Positions 8,931 to 17,151 are shown, counted from the first letter of the stretch. The stretch is DNA of 64,000 nt from Phycisphaerales bacterium (GCA_016699835.1 CP064987.1:1612001-1676000); one strand, 5' to 3'. Notes: a model not told the origin generated them from the letters alone. A program made the numbers and translations.

Positions 8931-8972
8931 GTGTGGTACGTTCAGTACACCGCTCTGGAGAGCGGTGCCACC
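8931..8972. repeat. Structured palindromic element upstream of the sigma-like gene
   Basis: ACCGCTCT (8949-8956) and AGAGCGGT (8959-8966) form a perfect 8-bp stem. It is flanked by a GTAC...GTAC pair (8936-8948) and by an outer GTGG (8933-8936) / CCAC (8968-8971) pairing, giving a possible three-way junction. It lies in the mqnA to sigma-like gene gap and overlaps the earliest possible GTG start, which argues for a downstream start. There is no T-tract. It could be a mobile palindromic repeat or an RNA structure in the leader. Confidence 0.5.
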
Positions 8973-8993
8973 AGGGCAAAGGCAGCGGTAGTT

Positions 8994-10688
8994 GTGCCGA
9001 GATTGACTCCATTGAAGTTGTCGGTGGTGGCGCGGCTGGCGGAGGAGTTGCGTTATGCACCGCGGGCCGCGCTCGTGCGTGACATCGAGCGGATCGAGGA
9101 ACTAGCGCTGGATGTGGAGTTGGGGGGCACGTATCCGTCGGCGTGGATCGTGTTTCGCGTGACGGGGTATCGGCCTGAGACTGAGACGATCGAGGAGCGG
9201 GTGGAGGGGCGGGCGCTTTTGGGCGATCTGTCGGCGCTGAGCGAGCATCTGGGATCGGCCGCGATGCTGACGTTGGACGATTGTTCCGGGGCGATGGGGG
9301 TCGAGGCGCTGATGGCGCGATGGGGAACGAGCCGGAAGACTCTGGATCGTCTGCGTCGGGAGGGATTGGTCGCGCGGCGAGTTGTTGAAGAGGGGAATCG
9401 GGCGCGGGCGAGGCTGGTCTTTATGGCGGGCGTCGTGGAGGCGTTCGAGCGGTCGCATGGGGAGCGGCTGTCACGGGCCGGGCGATTCTCGCGCGTGGAG
9501 CGTGCTTCTCGAGCGAGATTTGGTCTTCGCGTGTCGGCGTATGAACGGCGGCTGGGGTGGACGCGTGGGCGGGCGGTGTCGCGTGTGGCGGAGCGGGCGG
9601 GGGTGAGCGAAGAGGCCGTCCGAGTGGCGCTTGGTGGGCGTCGGGCGCGGCTCGACGCGACGCGTGTTGGTGGTGCCGCGTGGCGGGCATGGCGGCTTGG
9701 GCTTGATCTGGAGCCGTTTCGTGGGCGGCATGATCTCTCGGCGCGGTCGCTCCGGCACGCGATGCTGGCGTGGAAGTCGTCGCGGTTGCAGCGGCATCTG
9801 GATCGCGGCGAGTTGGATGGGCCGGTCTCGCCGGTGTTTGAGCGTGAGGATGCGGGCGAGGTGCTGCTCGGATCGCCGATGGTGACGCTTGGCGTGAGTG
9901 AGATTGATGACGGAGATCTCGTGGTGTTGATCGGGTGGGCGCGTGGGCTTGGAGCCGTGGTCGGCGCGGAGGAGCGGGCGCGGCTGGCGGCGTTCCAGTT
10001 TCTTCGTGAGCAGGCCCGGCGGCGAGTCGTGGAGTTGGACGGGGCGACGGGGACGGCTGGAGCGATCGATGAGATCGAGACGCTGCTGCGCGGGGCGTCA
10101 CGGATGCTCGCGTCGGCGCTTAAGGCGCAGTGGAGGACGATGCTGGGGGCGATCGAGACGCGTGTGGGTTCGCCGATCGAGACGTTGGGCGCGGGCGGGG
10201 CGGCGGAGGTCATTCTCGTTGCGGCACGAGCCGCGGGTCGGGCGGCGAGCACACACGATCCCTTCAGGCGTGGGCGACTGGCGGCGGCGGTGGCGCTTGG
10301 TGTGGACCGGGAAGTCGCGCGGTGGATGGCGAGGCTCGAGTCGGGGAGAGGCGCGAGAGTCGGCGGAATCGGCCGGGCGGCGATGCGGCTGCCGGAGGGT
10401 GCGCGAGTTTCGGATTGGACTCGGGAGATGGGCTCGTGGTGTGGGTGGACGGAGTTGGGGCATCGCGTGGAGCGGCGGGTGATCGAGGCGAGGGGTGACG
10501 AGGGTGTCGGCGGGGGCGCGCGGGCCGAGGCGGTTGAGTTGCTGGTGCGGCTGTATGGACTTGGCGGCTCGATGCCGATGGGGTTGGGGTCGGCGGCGCG
10601 GGGCATGGGGATGACGGAGAACGCGGCGTCGAGGGTGTGGCTGCGCGGGCCGAGCGAGGTGATGGGGAATCGTGGGCCGAATTTTTGA
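8994..10688 (+). CDS. Large sigma-70-like / multi-HTH DNA-binding protein
   Basis: About 564 aa, Arg/Ala/Gly-rich. Near residue 100, VEALMARWGTSRKTLDRLRREGLV is a MerR/excisionase-like HTH. RAVSRVAERAGVSEEAVRVAL is a second HTH. From about residue 350, AIDEIETLLRGASRML, then AAEVILVAARAAGR and HDPFRRGRLAAAVALGVDREVARW resemble sigma regions 1.2-2.4 (compare a canonical D-P-x-R-G-x-x-F-x-T-Y-A...R). The C-terminal AVELLVRLYGLGG...GMTENAASRVWLRG resembles region 4.2. The aromatic residues that melt promoter DNA are mostly missing, so it may be a degenerate sigma-like regulator. GTG 8994 is chosen because 8931 lies in the palindrome; the start is uncertain. A long antisense frame covers it but shows no family pattern. 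Confidence 0.65.
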   Translation: MPRLTPLKLSVVARLAEELRYAPRAALVRDIERIEELALDVELGGTYPSAWIVFRVTGYRPETETIEERVEGRALLGDLSALSEHLGSAAMLTLDDCSGAMGVEALMARWGTSRKTLDRLRREGLVARRVVEEGNRARARLVFMAGVVEAFERSHGERLSRAGRFSRVERASRARFGLRVSAYERRLGWTRGRAVSRVAERAGVSEEAVRVALGGRRARLDATRVGGAAWRAWRLGLDLEPFRGRHDLSARSLRHAMLAWKSSRLQRHLDRGELDGPVSPVFEREDAGEVLLGSPMVTLGVSEIDDGDLVVLIGWARGLGAVVGAEERARLAAFQFLREQARRRVVELDGATGTAGAIDEIETLLRGASRMLASALKAQWRTMLGAIETRVGSPIETLGAGGAAEVILVAARAAGRAASTHDPFRRGRLAAAVALGVDREVARWMARLESGRGARVGGIGRAAMRLPEGARVSDWTREMGSWCGWTELGHRVERRVIEARGDEGVGGGARAEAVELLVRLYGLGGSMPMGLGSAARGMGMTENAASRVWLRGPSEVMGNRGPNF

Positions 10689-10696
10689 GGAGTGCG

Positions 10697-10758
10697 CCCC
10701 TCGCGGAGCGAGGGGGTACCCAGGGGATGGCGTGCGTGCGTTGCGAGGGGGTACCCGA
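10697..10758. repeat. Palindromic repeat P2, copy a (with adjacent half copy)
   Basis: CCCCTCGCGGAGCGAGGGG (10697-10715) is a perfect 8-bp stem with a GGA-type loop, followed by GTACCC. A partial repeat (GCGAGGGGGTACCCGAGG, 10743-10760) follows. Related copies at 17966-17984 and 59323-59337 have CCACGC/GCGTGG instead of CCTCGC/GCGAGG, a compensatory pair change. Confidence 0.65.
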
Positions 10759-10781
10759 GGCGCGATACACTGTGCGACTCG

Positions 10782-11534
10782 ATGGCGCTGCTGCAGACGC
10801 ACAAACTCCGCAAGACGTATGGCGACCGGACGGTCGTGGATGATGTCTCGTTCCACGTCGAGCGGGCGGAGGTTGTGGGGTTGCTCGGTCGCAACGGCGC
10901 GGGGAAGACGACGAGTTTCCGGATGACGATCGGGATGATCGAGCCGGATTCGGGGCTTGGGCCGGATCGCGGGCGGGTGATGTTCGACGGGAAGGACGTG
11001 TCGAACCTGCCCATGTACAAGCGGGCGCGACTGGGGATGGGGTACCTGAGCCAGGAGCCGAGCGTCTTCGGGCGTTTGACGTGCGAGCAGAATCTGCTGG
11101 CGATCCTCGAGACGCAGAAACTCTCGGGGAAGGAGCGGAAGACGAAGGCCGCGGAGTTGCTGGCGCAGTTCTCCTTGTCGCACAAGGCGGGGGAGGCGGC
11201 GCGGACGTGCTCCGGGGGCGAGCGGCGGAAACTGGAGATCGCGCGGGCGCTGGTGACCAAGCCGAGGCTGATCCTGCTTGATGAGCCGTTCAGCGGCGTG
11301 GACCCGATCGCGATCGAGGAGCTGCAGCGGGAGATCCGGACGCTGGCGTCGAAGGGGATCGCGATGCTGATCACGGACCACAACGTGCAGCAGACGCTGC
11401 GCGTGTGCGACCGGGCGTACATCATCGACGCGGGGAAGAAGTTCGCGGAGGGGACGCCCAAGGCGCTGATCAACGACCAGCGTGTGCGCGAGGTGTACCT
11501 GGGCACGATCTTCCGCGGGGATGAGTTCGACTGA
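10782..11534 (+). CDS. lptB: LPS export ABC transporter ATP-binding protein
   Basis: 250 aa. LptB powers extraction of lipopolysaccharide from the inner membrane with LptF and LptG. All ABC ATPase motifs are present: Walker A LLGRNGAGKTT, Q-loop region YLSQEPSVF, signature CSGGERRKLEIARAL, Walker B LILLDEPFSGVDP and the switch His in LITDHNVQQTL. 'GxVDPIA...I' and 'ITDHNVRxTL' are characteristic of LptB rather than general ABC proteins. The ATG at 10782 is the natural start (MALLQTHKLRKTYGDR). The downstream lipoprotein ATG follows the stop codon directly (TGAATG). lptF- and lptG-like genes are separate at 23.1 and 26.8-28.5 kb. Confidence 0.93.
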   Translation: MALLQTHKLRKTYGDRTVVDDVSFHVERAEVVGLLGRNGAGKTTSFRMTIGMIEPDSGLGPDRGRVMFDGKDVSNLPMYKRARLGMGYLSQEPSVFGRLTCEQNLLAILETQKLSGKERKTKAAELLAQFSLSHKAGEAARTCSGGERRKLEIARALVTKPRLILLDEPFSGVDPIAIEELQREIRTLASKGIAMLITDHNVQQTLRVCDRAYIIDAGKKFAEGTPKALINDQRVREVYLGTIFRGDEFD

Positions 11535-12029
11535 ATGCGACGGATGAAGACACAATTTCGGAATCAGTACGCGGACGGGCGCGCGGCGTGGATTTCGCGC
11601 GGCGTGCGCGGGGGCGACTTTCAGCGCCTGCTGATGGCGTCTCTGGTGGGACTCACGTTCGGCCTGGGCGGGTGCCTGCGGCGGCATGTCTCGATCACGT
11701 CGGAGCCGAGCGGGGCGCTGGTGTCGGTGAATGATGTCGAGGTGGGGCGGACGCCCTGCGAGGCGGAGTTCTCGTACTACGGCGTGTACGACGTGCGGCT
11801 GGAGATGGACGGGTATGAGGTGAAGCGGACGCCGGCGCGGGCGTCGGCGCCGATCTATGAGTATCCGCCGCTGGACGCGATCGCGGGGGTCTCGCCGATC
11901 GCGATTGATACGGAAGTGCGGTGGCACTTTGTGCTGACGCCGACGAGCGCGATGGGGGCGACGCCGGAGGAGTTGGAGGAGGGGCTGCTGTCGCGGGCGC
12001 GGACGATGCGCGAGACGGAGCGGCCCTAG
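11535..12029 (+). CDS. PEGA-domain lipoprotein
   Basis: 164 aa. The long basic N-terminus (about 30 residues) is followed by a hydrophobic stretch LLMASLVGLTFGLGGC with a lipobox (G-G-C), so the mature protein probably starts at Cys 47 and is lipidated. A PEGA domain follows: HVSITSEPSGALVSVNDVEV, GRTPCEAEFSYYGVYDVRLE and MDGYE. PEGA domains are surface beta-structures common in Planctomycetota and Bacteroidota; their function is unclear. It starts immediately after the lptB stop (ATG 11535 or 11544) and is surely in the same operon. A link to LPS export is plausible from context only. Confidence 0.82.
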   Translation: MRRMKTQFRNQYADGRAAWISRGVRGGDFQRLLMASLVGLTFGLGGCLRRHVSITSEPSGALVSVNDVEVGRTPCEAEFSYYGVYDVRLEMDGYEVKRTPARASAPIYEYPPLDAIAGVSPIAIDTEVRWHFVLTPTSAMGATPEELEEGLLSRARTMRETERP

Positions 12030-12133
12030 GTGGTGGGGAACGGCGTGCCGGACACGGGGACGGCGGTCGGGGAGCCGTAACCGGTCGCGTGTGTGGGGGG
12101 CGGGAGCGAGACATCGTGAACAAGGAGCGAATC

Positions 12134-13306
12134 ATGACGCGCACGAATCGGGTGGGAATGAGCACGGGCAGGACCTTGAGCGGAGTCGCGGCGTGCGCGG
12201 TGGCGCTGGGGCTGGTGGTCTTCGGCGCGTCGTGGTCGTTCGGGCAGGAGGGGGGGCAGGAGGGGGGGCAGGATGGCGGTGCGCCCCACAGTCCTCGCCA
12301 GGGTGATGGCGTGGGGTATGGGAACAAGGACGTCGGCGAGGCGGTGGAACTCGGGGTCGTGATGTCGCAGGACGCGGCCGCGGCGGCGTCGCGTGCGCCC
12401 GTGGCCAACGCCGGGTCGATGGATCTTTCGCGGCCGACGGTGGAGCAGGTGCCGGGTGCGCCCAAGACCGTGGTCGAGGTTGCGGAATACACCATTCCCG
12501 GGGCTCCGGGCGCCGGCGGCGGCGATGCGGGCCTCATGTGCCACAGTTACATCGCGTATCCCGCCGGGTTGCAGCCGGGGGAGCGTCGCCCGGGCGTGCT
12601 GGTCTGCCCGGAGTGGTGGGGTTGCAATGACTACGCGAAGGAGCGGGCGATCCGCCTGGCGGAACTGGGATACGTCGCCCTTGCGGTGGATGTCTATGGC
12701 GGCGGCAAGGTCACCGACGATCCCAAGCAGGCGGGGGCGTGGGCCGGCGAACTCATGAAGGATGTCTCGCTCGTGCGCCAGCGGGCGCGGGCCGGCCTCG
12801 AGCAACTCAAGGTCGATCTTCGCGTGGACACCACCAGACTCGCGGCGATCGGGTATTGCCTGGGCGGGACGGTCGCCCTCGAACTCGCGAGAGACGGCGA
12901 GGACCTCGACTGCGTGGTGGCGTTCCATTCGGGGACGATCCTGGCGCGCGACGCGAGGGACAACGACCGGCTGGTGAAGTCCGGCGGGGGGGGGTGCACG
13001 GTTCTTCTGTGCCACGGGGCGGATGATGGCTTTGTGCAGCCCGGGCATCTCGACGCGTTCCACGAGGAGATGCGGGCCGCGGGCGGGGGGGCAGGGGGCG
13101 GTGCGGCCGCCGGAGGGGGCGTCGATTACGAGGTCGATTCCTATGCCGGCGCGGTGCACTCGTTCACGAACCCCGGGGCCGACGCCCACAACATCCCCGG
13201 CGTGAAGTACGACGCCCGGGCCGACCATCGCTCGTGGGAGCGGATGAAGGCGTTGTTCAGAGAGAAGATTCCCTTCACGCCGGTTCCGGCGGCGGGCAGC
13301 AAGTGA
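12134..13306 (+). CDS. Exported dienelactone hydrolase family protein
   Basis: 390 aa alpha/beta-hydrolase. ATG 12134 has AAGGAG about 9 bases upstream. The N-terminus (basic MTRTNRVG, then GVAACAVALGLVVFGASWSFGQ) is a signal peptide or signal anchor; a low-complexity GGQEGGQDGG linker follows. The catalytic domain begins near residue 115. The nucleophile elbow is GYCLGG (Cys as in dienelactone hydrolase), the acid is in HGADDGFV and the His in YAGAVHSFTN, so the Cys-Asp-His triad is complete. PGVLVCPEWWGCNDYAKERAIRLAELGY is a family hallmark. It acts on an unknown ester or lactone outside the cytoplasm. A Gly-rich insertion (AAGGGAGGGAAAGGG) sits before the last strand. Confidence 0.87.
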   Translation: MTRTNRVGMSTGRTLSGVAACAVALGLVVFGASWSFGQEGGQEGGQDGGAPHSPRQGDGVGYGNKDVGEAVELGVVMSQDAAAAASRAPVANAGSMDLSRPTVEQVPGAPKTVVEVAEYTIPGAPGAGGGDAGLMCHSYIAYPAGLQPGERRPGVLVCPEWWGCNDYAKERAIRLAELGYVALAVDVYGGGKVTDDPKQAGAWAGELMKDVSLVRQRARAGLEQLKVDLRVDTTRLAAIGYCLGGTVALELARDGEDLDCVVAFHSGTILARDARDNDRLVKSGGGGCTVLLCHGADDGFVQPGHLDAFHEEMRAAGGGAGGGAAAGGGVDYEVDSYAGAVHSFTNPGADAHNIPGVKYDARADHRSWERMKALFREKIPFTPVPAAGSK

Positions 13307-13357
13307 GGGGGCAAGGCCGCGAACGCGGCGAAGGACGCTGGTCGAGAAGAGAAACCC

Positions 13358-13768
13358 ATGGCGATCAAAGCCGGAGTCAATGAGGAGTTCCGCGTCGGTG
13401 ACGCGTGGTTCGCGTCCGTCTCGCCAAAGGGCGATTGGGCCGTGGTCTTCGAGGACGACGGCGAGACGGCCTATCTCTACGCCACGCGCGTCAAAGCCGA
13501 CGGCTCGCTCGGCGGCATCCTCGACGCTCTGCACATTTACAACGTCGCCCAAGTGACCGACAAGGAGAAGCCCTCGCGCCTCGTGCTCGGCTGGTCACGC
13601 AGCGGCGAGGCCGCCGTCTGCCTCATCAACGGCTACCCGCACGCCATCTACGACATGGGCTCGAAGCGGGCGACGAACCGCACGGGATTCCCACCCATCG
13701 ACAAGAAGTCTCCCTTCTCCCGTGATGTGGACGGATGGGACCCGACGCTCGAGAACGCGTTCAAGTAG
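13358..13768 (+). CDS. DUF2251-like small protein
   Basis: 136 aa. Recognisable family pattern: FEDDGETAYLYATRVKADG, ILDALHIYNVAQVTDKEKPS and a C-terminal block WSRSGEAAVCLINGYPHAIYDM. Members are small cytoplasmic proteins of unknown function. It has no signal peptide. A weak GAGAAG sequence precedes the ATG at 13358. It is 51 bases after the dienelactone hydrolase and may be in the same transcript. The assignment to DUF2251 is from memory of the pattern. Confidence 0.7.
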   Translation: MAIKAGVNEEFRVGDAWFASVSPKGDWAVVFEDDGETAYLYATRVKADGSLGGILDALHIYNVAQVTDKEKPSRLVLGWSRSGEAAVCLINGYPHAIYDMGSKRATNRTGFPPIDKKSPFSRDVDGWDPTLENAFK

Positions 13769-13820
13769 GACGACACCAGGGCGTGTCACATAACCGCTTG
13801 AATGCGAGACACGACACCAG

Positions 13821-13838
13821 GCGGGGGCACGCCCCCGC
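13821..13838. repeat. Palindromic repeat P1, copy 1
   Basis: GCGGGGGCACGCCCCCGC: perfect 8-bp arms around CA. One of three near-identical copies within 1.5 kb (others at 14706-14723 and 15273-15290), each in the gap between small genes. Confidence 0.7.
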
Positions 13839-13884
13839 ACCCCCAAGACAGAACCAGTCCATCCGTGGTCGCGGACGACGACAG

Positions 13885-13930
13885 CCAAAGAAAGAACGAC
13901 CCCGGGAGAGTGTCCACCCCGGGGCCGTCA
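13885..13930 (-). terminator. Rho-independent terminator of the decayed FnIII-like copy
   Basis: On the minus strand a GGCCCCGGG / CCCGGGGTC stem is followed by TTCTTTCTTT. It stands about 40 bases past the stop codon of the gene fragment at 13967, as the terminator of the intact paralogue does at 33119-33172. Confidence 0.6.
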
Positions 13931-13966
13931 CCATGGAGCCTTGCGTTCGGTTCGTTCGCCTTGGCG

Positions 13967-14140
13967 TCACGCCGCCTGGGCGAGGAAGATCTGTCCGGTG
14001 GCGGTGTGGCCGAAGCGGACGGTGAAGGTCGCGCTGGGCGGGCCCTGGTTCTGCCCGTCGCGGGGGATGAGGATGTACTCGACGAGGGTGGTCCCGGCGG
14101 GGATGGTCTAGTCGACGAAGGTCTACCTGCGGGCGACATC
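13967..14140 (-). pseudogene. Decayed 3' end of an FnIII-like protein gene
   Basis: The minus strand reads FVD-stop-TIPAGTTLVEYILI, then TFTVRFGHTATGQIFLAQAA and a stop codon. The intact gene at 33208-33873 ends FVDETIPQGTNSVAYIV... YHVLFGHAQSGQLFIAQAA. The alignment is co-linear to the last residue, with the conserved Glu codon GAG changed to TAG and a second TAG five codons upstream. Nothing of the first 160 residues remains. It is a relic of a duplicated gene. Confidence 0.72.
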
Positions 14141-14203
14141 GAGAGTTCAAAACCATCAGGCTGCTGAGTTTCCGAATGGCATGGGTGAGTAGGATCTCGA
14201 TCG

Positions 14204-14656
14204 ATGGACGTACATCCGTATGCCAATCGGCAGGAGCGGTTCGATCGGGAGGCGGTCGAGGTGATCGCCGCGAGCGCGGCGAGGCAGGGGGCTTTGCCGG
14301 TCGAGAGCGTGCCCTTCGAGGGGTTCATGTATTACAAGGGCGTGGCGCTGCGGAGCGAGCGGGTGATCGTGATGGCCCAGCGGGACTGCCGCAACAGCCT
14401 CATCAACGTGTGTGTTCGTGCCGCCGAGTGCGAGAGCCTGTCGTCGGACGGTGTCTTGTGGGATGATGCCGCACGGATGATCCTCAACGTTCGCGGCGAG
14501 GACGTCCCCGGCGGGATCTTCTGGGGCGGCGACGAAGGAGGATCGGGCGTCGACTCGATCAAGGCCGCGCTCCATCTCCTCGAGCGCGTTGTCCCCCGCT
14601 ACTGGCACGCGACCGACGCACAGATCCGCGACGTGCTGGCGGAGAGGCTCCGCTGA
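14204..14656 (+). CDS. Hypothetical protein
   Basis: 150-aa soluble protein that I do not recognise. Visible features: RFDREAVEVIAASAARQGALP, GVALRSERVIVMAQRDCRNSLI and a C-terminal helix SIKAALHLLERVVPRYW. It has no signal peptide or membrane segment. It lies between two palindromic repeats and upstream of an ankyrin-repeat gene. ATG 14204 is the first good start. Confidence 0.6.
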   Translation: MDVHPYANRQERFDREAVEVIAASAARQGALPVESVPFEGFMYYKGVALRSERVIVMAQRDCRNSLINVCVRAAECESLSSDGVLWDDAARMILNVRGEDVPGGIFWGGDEGGSGVDSIKAALHLLERVVPRYWHATDAQIRDVLAERLR

Positions 14657-14705
14657 ACGAGGCGAACGCCGCGGTCCTCGCGAGCCTCTCACGATCGGGT
14701 GCGAC

Positions 14706-14723
14706 GCGGGGGCACGCCCCCGC
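14706..14723. repeat. Palindromic repeat P1, copy 2
   Basis: GCGGGGGCACGCCCCCGC, identical to copy 1 over the 18-base core, with a similar GCACC flank. It lies between the hypothetical gene and the ankyrin gene. Confidence 0.7.
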
Positions 14724-14754
14724 ACCTCAACCCGGTATGCTCCAATGATCTCGC

Positions 14755-15249
14755 ATGAAACGATCCACACCACCCCTGCTTGTCGCACTGTGGACCAGAG
14801 ACAAGGATGGATTCGAGGCGTTACTCGCACAGAAGGACGCCGCCTTGGCCATCGACACTCGAGATGCCGATGGCCGAACGGCCCTGACGCACGCGGTGAT
14901 CGACGGGCTTGTGGAGTATGCGGAAAGTCTCATCGATCACGGGGCCGATGTGAACACCTCGGACGCGCTCGAATGGACGCCTCTGCACTTTGCCGCTCAG
15001 TCGCATAACGTGGAGATCGCGACACTCCTGCTGCGTCGAGGGGCGCGCCCGGACTCAGCCGATTCACACGGCAACACGCCGTTAAGTACGGCGACGTTCG
15101 AGTCTCGCGGACGCGGCGAGATGGTTGTCCTCCTACTGAAAGCCGGGGCCGATCCCGATCGAATGAACAAGCACGGCGTGAGTCCACGTGCCCTCGCAGA
15201 CTCGATCGCGAACTTCGACGTGGCACAGTACTTCCGAGCGTTGAGATGA
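14755..15249 (+). CDS. Ankyrin-repeat protein
   Basis: 164 aa made almost entirely of ankyrin repeats: residues about 12-40, 41-73 (DADGRTALTHAVIDGLVEYA, then ESLIDHGADVN), 74-106 (WTPLHFAAQSHNVEIATLLL, then RRGARPD), 107-141 (HGNTPLSTATFES, then LLLKAGADPD) and a partial fifth (HGVSPRALADSI). Ankyrin repeats mediate protein-protein contacts. There is no signal peptide, so it is probably cytoplasmic. The partner is unknown. Confidence 0.88.
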   Translation: MKRSTPPLLVALWTRDKDGFEALLAQKDAALAIDTRDADGRTALTHAVIDGLVEYAESLIDHGADVNTSDALEWTPLHFAAQSHNVEIATLLLRRGARPDSADSHGNTPLSTATFESRGRGEMVVLLLKAGADPDRMNKHGVSPRALADSIANFDVAQYFRALR

Positions 15250-15606
15250 AGTTGCCCTAGATGAGATGCAAAGCGGGGGCAAGCCCCCGCGTCCCCGAGG
15301 GCGAGAGCAATGGCGGGTACAGTGATGCAGGGATTTGCACTCTGCGCCGGCCGCGCGCACGGTCCGAGTCGGCGGCTCCGCGCCGTTGTTCGATTGGGAC
15401 ATCGTCGATCAACCCATCGACTTCGGACACGCCGTGGTGTAACCCGAGTTGTGACAAGCCATTGCGGCTCAATTGATCGGCAGGCTCCGGTTCGCGCAGA
15501 CACGGCGGCGGACTTCCTGTATAAAGATCGACGGCCCGGCGTGGGCGGGAGCGTGTCGCTCGCCTGCCCCGCGGGTGCTCTTGCGTCTTGACAAGGAGAG
15601 GTGTCC
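15250..15606. other. Gene-free leader of the dockerin gene
   Basis: About 350 bases without a credible gene. It holds palindrome P1 copy 3 near its start. The remainder probably carries the promoter of the secreted dockerin protein, but no clear -35/-10 pair could be singled out. AAGGAGAGG just before 15607 is the ribosome binding site. Confidence 0.5.
15273..15290. repeat. Palindromic repeat P1, copy 3
   Basis: GCGGGGGCAAGCCCCCGC: same arms as copies 1 and 2, with one change in the loop (CA to AA). Confidence 0.7.
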
Positions 15607-17151
15607 ATGAATCGTGCGAACTCGCGTGGTGGGTGGTCGGTGTGCGCGTGGCGGGGCGCGGAGATCGTCGCGGCCGTCACGCTGCTGGGTGCGGGACCGG
15701 GCTTGTCCGAGAGGGCGACGGCGCAGATCGTCGTCCCGGGGGCCAACGGCTCCGACGGCGCGCTCACGATCACGACGAACACCACGATCGACCTCGGCCT
15801 GGCGGCAACCGCGGCGTGGGACTCGAATAGCCCCGTCAGTGGGCAGGGCGTGTACGACGCCGACAAATGGGCCGTCGTCTTCCATTACACGTCTGTGAGC
15901 ATCGCCGCGGGCCGCACGCTCACCTTCGCGAACCATCCCTCGCGAGCCCCGGTCGTGTGGCTCGTGAGCGGTGACGTCGTGATCGACGGCGTGGTGAACC
16001 TCAGCGGCGAGAGCGACAACGCGATCATCCGCCCCAAGAACCCCGGGCCCGGCGGGTTCCGAGGGGCCCAGAACTGCAACGGCACCATCCCCGGTTCGGC
16101 GGGATTTGGCCCCGGGGGCGGGATCATCAATGATGGCGCGATGTGCGGGCAGAACTTCCGCGGCATCGCGGGCTTTGGCGAGGCTGGGGTGTACGGGTCC
16201 AACACCAGCGCGACGTACGGCGGGCCGACGCTGCGCCCGCTTGTGGGCGGATCCGGAGGAGCCCTGTATTTAGGCAACGGGGGCGGCGCGGGCGGAGGCG
16301 CGATCCTCATCGCCGCGACGGGGAGCGTCACTGTGAACGGGCAGATCCTCGCCAACGGAGGATTTCGTGACTGGGGCGGATCGGGGGGCGGGATCCGCAT
16401 CGTCGCCTCGTCAATCCTGAGCACCAACAGCACGGGAGTATTGCAAGCACTGGGAGGGCAGAACGGCGGGAAGGGGCGCATCCGCCTCGAGCGCACCAAC
16501 GCCACCACGCTCGTCAATGTCGATCCCGCGCCGACCGAGGGGATCATCGCCAACGGCGGGACGGCGCTGATCTGGCCGACGGCGAGCGCGCACACCGTGC
16601 GCATCCTTTCAATTGGCGGCGTGGACATCTCCGCCGATCCCAGGTCGCAGCTCGACCTCGTGAACGTCGATCGTTTCCTTCCCAACGTGGGCGGCGTGGA
16701 GGTCGTGATCGCGACGACCAACGTGCCCGCGACCGAGGGGGCGGTGAAACTCCGCAACGTGCCGCTGGGCGGGTACGACGCGCTGGTGACGCCGACGCTC
16801 ATCGGCGGGACGCTCTCGTCGGCGATGTGGCGCGCGACGGTCACCCCCGCGGCGAGGGCCAACGTCCTGCAGGCCATGGCGAGCGCGACCGTCGGGCAGA
16901 TCCCCGCAGCGTGGTCGAGGGAGGTCTCGATGTATCGCCGCGCGTGCGCCGCAGACTTCGACGACGGCTCGGGAGGCGGCTTCCCCGACGACGCCGTCAC
17001 CATCGACGACCTGCTCTACTACATCCAGATCTTTGCCGACGGGACCTCGAACGCCGATGCCGACGACGGGAGCGGCACCGGCACCGGCGACGGCTCTGTG
17101 ACGATCGACGACCTTCTGTACGTCATCACGCGCTTCCAAGCCGGGTGCTGA
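15607..17151 (+). CDS. Secreted Gly-rich protein with C-terminal GC-type dockerin-like domain
   Basis: 514 aa. An N-terminal signal peptide ends near ATAQ. The body is Gly/Thr/Asn-rich with beta-helix-like stretches (VVIDGVVNLSG, GGSGGALYLGNGGGAGGGAI). The last 65 residues contain two Ca-binding-like repeats, VTIDDLLYYIQIFADG and VTIDDLLYVITRFQAGC, each preceded by an Asp-rich loop (ADFDDGSGGG; ADADDGSGTGTGDG). The protein ends in -GC, an ending typical of many exported Phycisphaerae proteins, which suggests a shared surface-sorting or anchoring signal. ATG 15607 has AAGGAGAGG upstream. It was clearly expressed alone: a terminator follows and the flanking gene is on the other strand. Confidence 0.85.
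   Translation: MNRANSRGGWSVCAWRGAEIVAAVTLLGAGPGLSERATAQIVVPGANGSDGALTITTNTTIDLGLAATAAWDSNSPVSGQGVYDADKWAVVFHYTSVSIAAGRTLTFANHPSRAPVVWLVSGDVVIDGVVNLSGESDNAIIRPKNPGPGGFRGAQNCNGTIPGSAGFGPGGGIINDGAMCGQNFRGIAGFGEAGVYGSNTSATYGGPTLRPLVGGSGGALYLGNGGGAGGGAILIAATGSVTVNGQILANGGFRDWGGSGGGIRIVASSILSTNSTGVLQALGGQNGGKGRIRLERTNATTLVNVDPAPTEGIIANGGTALIWPTASAHTVRILSIGGVDISADPRSQLDLVNVDRFLPNVGGVEVVIATTNVPATEGAVKLRNVPLGGYDALVTPTLIGGTLSSAMWRATVTPAARANVLQAMASATVGQIPAAWSREVSMYRRACAADFDDGSGGGFPDDAVTIDDLLYYIQIFADGTSNADADDGSGTGTGDGSVTIDDLLYVITRFQAGC

Noticed and set aside
8917..8991. 24-codon upstream frame as a leader peptide
   Set aside because: It begins with ATG and a weak GGAG, but it is read through the palindrome, contains no regulatory residue run, and has no known parallel.
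9053..11506. 817-residue open frame on the minus strand opposite the sigma-like gene and lptB
   Set aside because: It crosses the lptB gene, whose ABC motifs are beyond doubt, and shows only Arg/Ser/Pro-rich composition with no family pattern. It is a high-GC shadow frame.
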